A DNA stretch of 53,268 nucleotides from Nonomuraea aridisoli (GTDB lineage Bacteria > Actinomycetota > Actinomycetes > Streptosporangiales > Streptosporangiaceae): assembly GCF_003236395.1 (NCBI RefSeq), contig NZ_POUD01000024.1, positions 1 to 53,268 of the forward strand, given 5' to 3'. A program made the position numbers and the translations under genes. The notes beneath the pieces are model-generated. The model was given only the letters and a program-made list of their open reading frames with translations, made no database searches and had not been told where the DNA came from. This document shows, one piece after another, positions 50,161-53,268 of the stretch (position 1 is its first letter; every line of letters begins with the position of its first letter).

Positions 50161-50540
50161 GGCTTGTCCCGCTCGGCCAGGAGGCGGGCCTGCTCGACGC
50201 CGCGGGCATAGACGGCGCGCACCTCGTCGGGGTCAACCGGCTTGGTGCGCCGCTGGTGGGGCGGGATCAGCTCGGCCGGGCGGGCGTGCCCGTCGACCAT
50301 GAGCCGGGCCAGGCCGACGAGCTGCTGCTGCCACGTCAGGCCGATCACGTCGGCGTCGACCAGCGCCGCCTGGATTTCCGCACGGTTCCAGTCGGGGCGT
50401 ACGGCCACGCCCAGGGCGACGAGCTCGCCGCGCGCCTTCTGGACCGGCGCCGCGGGCTCGCTGTGGCGGGCGGCGCGGCGGCAGTCCGGGCACATCCTGG
50501 GATCGGCCAGGCCGTGCGTGCAGGCGGGCCGGGCGTTCAC
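50157..50540 (-). CDS. Unknown protein downstream of initiator, 127 aa
   Basis: An N-terminal zinc knuckle (CTHGLADPRMCPDCRRAARH) is followed by a helical domain (RPDWNRAEIQAALVDADVIG; LTWQQQLVGLARLMVDGHAR). It overlaps the initiator stop by four bases, like lambda P after O, so it could help load host helicase. That role is only suggested by position; no P-like sequence is recognised. Confidence 0.6.
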   Translation of the reverse strand: MNARPACTHGLADPRMCPDCRRAARHSEPAAPVQKARGELVALGVAVRPDWNRAEIQAALVDADVIGLTWQQQLVGLARLMVDGHARPAELIPPHQRRTKPVDPDEVRAVYARGVEQARLLAERDKP

Positions 50541-51436
50541 GCGGGCCTCCGGGCCAGGCGGGCGGCGTGAATGACGAGCGCGGCGATGGGTGTGCCGGGC
50601 GGGGCCTGGGCGCGGGCCGCCTCGAGGTAGCTGCTGCCGAGATCGGGCAGCGTCGCCAGGAAGTCCCGGGCGCTGTCGTACGGCTCGGCCGGCGTCTGGT
50701 CGATGGGCCCGGCCGGGGCCGTGCTCGCGCGGCTCGGCTCGGGCACCGCGAGCATCAGCGGCGGCTGGTGGTGGTTGGGCTGTCGATGATTTCCGGCCGA
50801 AGGCTCGCGGTGGACAAGGCGGGGCCCTTCCACATCCGTCCGTACGGCGGGGACGCCCGGAGTAGAGGGATTGTTTTTAGAGGGACTTTCTTTAGAGGGA
50901 CTTAGGGTCCATCCGTCGATGGACCTTCCGCCCCTGATGCTCCATCCGTCGATGGACCTTCCGCCGTGAAGCTCCATCGGTTGATGGACCTTGGGGTCGC
51001 TGGAAGCAGGGTTATCCACAGGCTGCGCGACCGGGTTTTCCACAGGAAAGCTCCCTTCGTCGATGGACCTTTGCGGGTCGGGGAGAGCCACGGACGCCGG
51101 GAACTCAGGCAGCCGGAACTCCATGGAATGGCCGTTGCTGGCGAAGGTCGGCCGGCCTCGCTTGTCGGTGCCGGTGGGCACGCGGACCTCCAGGCCGTGC
51201 TTGGCGAGGCGGCCGAGGATGTTGCCGAGCGACTTGTCCGAGACGTCGAGCGCGCCCCTGATGCGCTCGAACAGGCTCTCGGTGTCGGGGCGGTGGCGCA
51301 GCATCCTGCGCGTCTGCTCGTGGGCCCGCTCGGCGATCACGAACAGCACGTTGCGTTCGGCTTGGGAGAGGCCGAGCTCGCGCGCCGCGGGCGTGCGCAG
51401 CCACTCGACGACCTCTCCGACCAACCTGCCGCTCAT
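50537..51436 (-). CDS. Winged-helix replication initiator-like protein
   Basis: 299 aa from ATG 51436. Residues 1-110 are a winged-helix domain (ELGLSQAERNVLFVIAERAH; DVSDKSLGNILGRLAKHGLE; GRPTFASNGHSMEFRLPEFP). Residues about 125-195 are low-complexity and directly encoded by iterons (RSIDEGSF, PMELHGGRSIDGW, GGRSIDGWTLSPSKESPSK). The C-terminal 60 residues are helical. A DNA-binding head, iteron-coded linker and C-terminal interaction domain is the plan of lambda O. It is the only replication gene seen. Confidence 0.7.
   Translation of the reverse strand: MSGRLVGEVVEWLRTPAARELGLSQAERNVLFVIAERAHEQTRRMLRHRPDTESLFERIRGALDVSDKSLGNILGRLAKHGLEVRVPTGTDKRGRPTFASNGHSMEFRLPEFPASVALPDPQRSIDEGSFPVENPVAQPVDNPASSDPKVHQPMELHGGRSIDGWSIRGGRSIDGWTLSPSKESPSKNNPSTPGVPAVRTDVEGPRLVHREPSAGNHRQPNHHQPPLMLAVPEPSRASTAPAGPIDQTPAEPYDSARDFLATLPDLGSSYLEAARAQAPPGTPIAALVIHAARLARRPA
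50863..51072. other. Candidate origin: iterons, DnaA boxes, AT-rich 13-mers
   Basis: Inside the initiator gene: four copies of a GGTCCATCGACGG-type iteron (minus strand; plus positions 51056-51072, 50971-50992, 50939-50960, 50905-50927; the last a perfect 8-bp palindrome around CGTC). Two DnaA boxes, TTATCCACA (51012-51020, exact consensus) and TTTTCCACA (51036-51044), are 24 bp apart. Three TAGAGGGA 13-mers start at 50863, 50878 and 50893, exactly 15 bp apart, in an AT-rich stretch suited to unwinding. The order iterons then AT-rich repeats along the gene matches lambda. Confidence 0.7.
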
Positions 51437-51461
51437 AGGTGTGGATCTCCGTTCTGCCTGG

Positions 51462-51665
51462 TCACTCCTCCCGGGGCGGGTTGGGTCTTCGCAGCCACTC
51501 CTCGGCGCGGCGCCGGACATCGGGGCCCGCTTTCCCCGCGCGCAGCCGGTGGACGGCGTCCTCGCCGACGTCGAGCTCGAGAGCGACCTGCCACCAGAAA
51601 AGGCCGAGCTGCCGTCGGCGGGTCTGCAACGCCCGGCTGAGCTCGTCGGGCTTCATGCGGGTCAT
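51462..51665 (-). CDS. Small XRE-like HTH protein, 67 aa
   Basis: ATG 51665 in an ATGA overlap. A single HTH: KPDELSRALQTRRRQLGLFW then WQVALELDVGEDAVHRLRAG. Directly upstream of the initiator gene and probably its regulator. A minimal Cro-like size. Confidence 0.65.
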   Translation of the reverse strand: MTRMKPDELSRALQTRRRQLGLFWWQVALELDVGEDAVHRLRAGKAGPDVRRRAEEWLRRPNPPREE

Positions 51666-51868
51666 CGCCCGCCGCCGGGGTGAACCGTCACGAACGGCGT
51701 GGCGGGCGTGCCCGTGCGGACGACGACCGGGCGCGGGGTGTCGGGGACGGAGGCGAGTGCGCCGAGTGCGGCAAGGGCCACGCCCGCGGCCGCGATGGTG
51801 CAGCCCCACGCCAGGCCCGGCGGGCATCCCACCAGGGCCTGGCGCAGGCTGCTGAGCCGCCGGGTCAC
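51662..51868 (-). CDS. Small membrane protein, 68 aa
   Basis: One membrane helix (LAWGCTIAAAGVALAALGAL) after a basic N-terminus, then a short outside tail. Four-base overlaps on both sides. Function unknown. Confidence 0.6.
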   Translation of the reverse strand: MTRRLSSLRQALVGCPPGLAWGCTIAAAGVALAALGALASVPDTPRPVVVRTGTPATPFVTVHPGGGR

Positions 51869-52203
51869 GATCCCTGCCGCAGCGCCATGAGCTCGGCCTC
51901 TGCCTCGGCCAGCGCGGCCCGGGCGGCGACGAGGTCGCCCGTGTAGCCGTGGCCGTTGAGCGCGGCCGCCGCGGCCGCGGTGGCGCCGTCCAGGTCCCGG
52001 CCGTGCCGTACGGCGGCGAGCAGCCGAGCCAGCGCATCCCCCATCCGGTCGCGGGCGAGCAGCAGCTCGCGCTCGCGCGCCAGGCGGCTGACGAGGTCGG
52101 CCTCGCGCTGCTGCTGCAGCTGCTCGCGGGCTGCCTGGCGGGTCAGGTAAACGCCCACCGCGTAGGCGGCCACGAAGAGCACGATGGTCAGCAGCGGGTG
52201 CAT
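51865..52203 (-). CDS. Membrane-anchored coiled-coil protein, 112 aa
   Basis: N-terminal membrane helix (LLTIVLFVAAYAVGVYLT), then a long charged helix (REQLQQQREADLVSRLARER) and a second Ala-rich helix. Cytoplasmic coiled coil likely. Next to another membrane protein; the two may act together. Function unknown. Confidence 0.6.
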   Translation of the reverse strand: MHPLLTIVLFVAAYAVGVYLTRQAAREQLQQQREADLVSRLARERELLLARDRMGDALARLLAAVRHGRDLDGATAAAAAALNGHGYTGDLVAARAALAEAEAELMALRQGS

Positions 52204-52587
52204 CTACTCACCCCCCGGACGCTCGTCGCCCGGCTGGCCCGGGGCCTGCCGCAGCAGACGGATCGGGCCGGTGTCGGCGAACTCGTGCAGGGTCTGCCAG
52301 CGCTCTTGGGTGCCGTCGGCGGCCGTCATCCACACCTCGCCGCCCCTGGCGAGCTGGGCGAACCACTCACCTCCGAGGGCGTCGGCCCAGAGCTGGCCAG
52401 GATGCGGGGCGCCGTCGGCGGGCGTGACGAAGGTGACGTCGACCGGCAGGGCCGGGTCGGCCAGAGGCAGGCTGTGGCCGTCGGCCAGCTGCAGGACGGG
52501 GCCGTCGTCGGTGATCTTGACCTCGCCGGTCACACACAGCCGGACTTCCTCGCCGTCCTGGTACTTCCTGTAGGTCCGATCAGTCAT
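52204..52587 (-). CDS. Unknown early protein, 127 aa
   Basis: ATG 52587. Beta-rich: EEVRLCVTGEVKITDDGPVL, LPLADPALPVDVTFVTPADG, GGEVWMTAADGTQERWQTLH. Pro-rich tail. Stop directly adjoins the next gene start. No family is recognised. Confidence 0.6.
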   Translation of the reverse strand: MTDRTYRKYQDGEEVRLCVTGEVKITDDGPVLQLADGHSLPLADPALPVDVTFVTPADGAPHPGQLWADALGGEWFAQLARGGEVWMTAADGTQERWQTLHEFADTGPIRLLRQAPGQPGDERPGGE

Positions 52588-52994
52588 GGCTTCTCGTGTC
52601 TCGTGTGGTCGGCCGGGAGAACGGGCAGGCGGGGCCGCCGCCGGCGACGTCGGCGACGGGGGAACGGGTAGCGCAGGTGCCAGCCGCCGCACCGGCAGCG
52701 GCGCGGCTGCGCGCCGCCGCGGGTGGTGTCGGCTCGCGCCTGCCTCGGGTGGGCGTAGCGCGTCAGCTCGGGGGTGGGGCAGCGGATGATGTCCCGCCAT
52801 TCCTCATCCGGCCACAGCCACTCGGCCAGGCGGTCGAGCTGGACGTCGAGGAGGTCGAGAGGCGGGCTGTACCCGTCCGGGTACGCGCCGTCGGGCAGCT
52901 CTACCGGGCGCTCGAGGGCGCGTTCGGCTTCCAGCGGCGTCCGGCGTCCGCCGAGGTGGGCCAGGAGGGTGGCCAGCCATCGGCGGTGGGTCAT
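52584..52994 (-). CDS. Unknown Arg-rich protein, 136 aa
   Basis: Starts MTHRRWLATLLAHLGGRRTP; the middle is helical with Trp/Asp (LAEWLWPDEEWRDIIRCPTP); a CRCGGWHLRYPFP knuckle precedes a poly-Arg run. Possibly nucleic-acid-binding. Overlaps neighbours by four bases. Confidence 0.6.
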   Translation of the reverse strand: MTHRRWLATLLAHLGGRRTPLEAERALERPVELPDGAYPDGYSPPLDLLDVQLDRLAEWLWPDEEWRDIIRCPTPELTRYAHPRQARADTTRGGAQPRRCRCGGWHLRYPFPRRRRRRRRPRLPVLPADHTRHEKP

Positions 52995-53206
52995 GACACT
53001 GAGGCGATCTGCGAGAGAGTGATGGCCTCACGCCACGGCACCGGCTCGCCCTTGCCGTTGTAGCGGGGCCAGTCCCACGTGACGTAGACGACCAGCCCGC
53101 CCGGCAGTTCGCCCACACCGTCGACGCGGCCCTCGCCGCGGACCTCGTGAGAGATGCGGGTGTCCGGCGGTATGCGGCGCCGCAGCCAGGCGAGGTCAGG
53201 GTGCAT
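52991..53206 (-). CDS. Small unknown protein, 71 aa
   Basis: MHPDLAWLRRRIPPDTRISH, then a beta hairpin GRVDGVGELPGGLVVYVTWD and WPRYNGKGEPVPWREAITLS. Its start overlaps the stop of the junction-spanning gene. Function unknown. Confidence 0.6.
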   Translation of the reverse strand: MHPDLAWLRRRIPPDTRISHEVRGEGRVDGVGELPGGLVVYVTWDWPRYNGKGEPVPWREAITLSQIASVS

Positions 53207-53268
53207 CGGTCCCCTCCGGCTGAGGCGCAGGTTGCGGCTGCCCGTGAGGCTGGGGCTGGGGCTGGGGC
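53196..53268 (-). CDS. 3' end of the junction-spanning gene
   Basis: This is the continuation of the gene cut at base 1. In the frame set by that gene, the minus strand here encodes alternating Pro-Gln, then HGQPQPAPQPEGTDAP and a TGA. The stop overlaps the start region of the next gene (ATG 53206-53204). In-frame joining with no stop and a normal operon-style overlap is the main evidence that the window is a circular sequence opened inside this gene. Confidence 0.7.
   Translation of the reverse strand, partial: PQPQPQPHGQPQPAPQPEGTDAP

Overview
This 53.3 kb GC-rich window reads as the complete genome of a temperate siphovirus of a high-GC actinobacterium. The two ends join in frame: a minus-strand gene cut at base 1 continues at base 53268 and stops overlapping the next start codon. 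The molecule, or its assembly, is therefore circular. A tyrosine integrase sits beside an attP core identical to the 3' half of a tRNA-Lys(TTT), so the element integrates into a host tRNA-Lys gene. The host genus cannot be fixed from the sequence. Families such as DUF6907, DUF2637, DUF5403 and BldC/XRE-type regulators point to Streptomyces, Streptosporangiales or relatives.

Layout. (1) 46.6 kb, through the junction, to 2.5 kb, minus strand: a tightly overlapped early operon of about 20 small, mostly unknown proteins. It includes a winged-helix initiator-like protein (50537-51436) whose own coding sequence carries iterons, two DnaA boxes and three AT-rich 13-mers, a lambda-O-like origin. (2) 2.5-2.7 kb: divergent switch region between an XRE/excisionase fusion (minus) and a repressor-like gene (plus). 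(3) 2.7-5.3 kb: repressor, unknown gene, integrase, attP with arm-type repeats. (4) 5.4-14.7 kb, plus strand: DUF6907, HAD phosphatase-like, XRE-TPR regulator, small proteins, then a module normally seen in actinomycete integrative conjugative elements and plasmids: DUF2637 membrane protein, Arg-rich membrane protein, FtsK/TraB-like translocase, then a DUF4352-like lipoprotein. (5) 14.8-35.3 kb, minus strand: late operon, read from the right: RyR-domain protein, HNH, terminase, portal, MuF, scaffold, decoration, capsid, connectors, tail tube, frameshifted tail chaperones, tape measure, Dit-like, tip protein, then lysis genes. (6) 35.3-43.1 kb: plus-strand genes mixed with three minus-strand tail/decoration genes. 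Two of the plus-strand cassettes begin with a shared structured leader RNA. (7) 44.1-46.5 kb: an AT-richer cargo island with a secreted serine protease and a lipoprotein-like gene.

How it works together. The switch region should choose between early minus-strand expression and lysogeny. Replication probably starts in the 50.9-51.1 kb origin and uses the host replisome, since no polymerase, helicase, primase or ligase is encoded. The translocase module could give the circular form a second, plasmid-like route of spread. That combination, phage particle genes plus a mycelial-transfer-type module on one integrating circle, is the most noteworthy feature. All family names were assigned by eye from motifs and gene order, without database searches.
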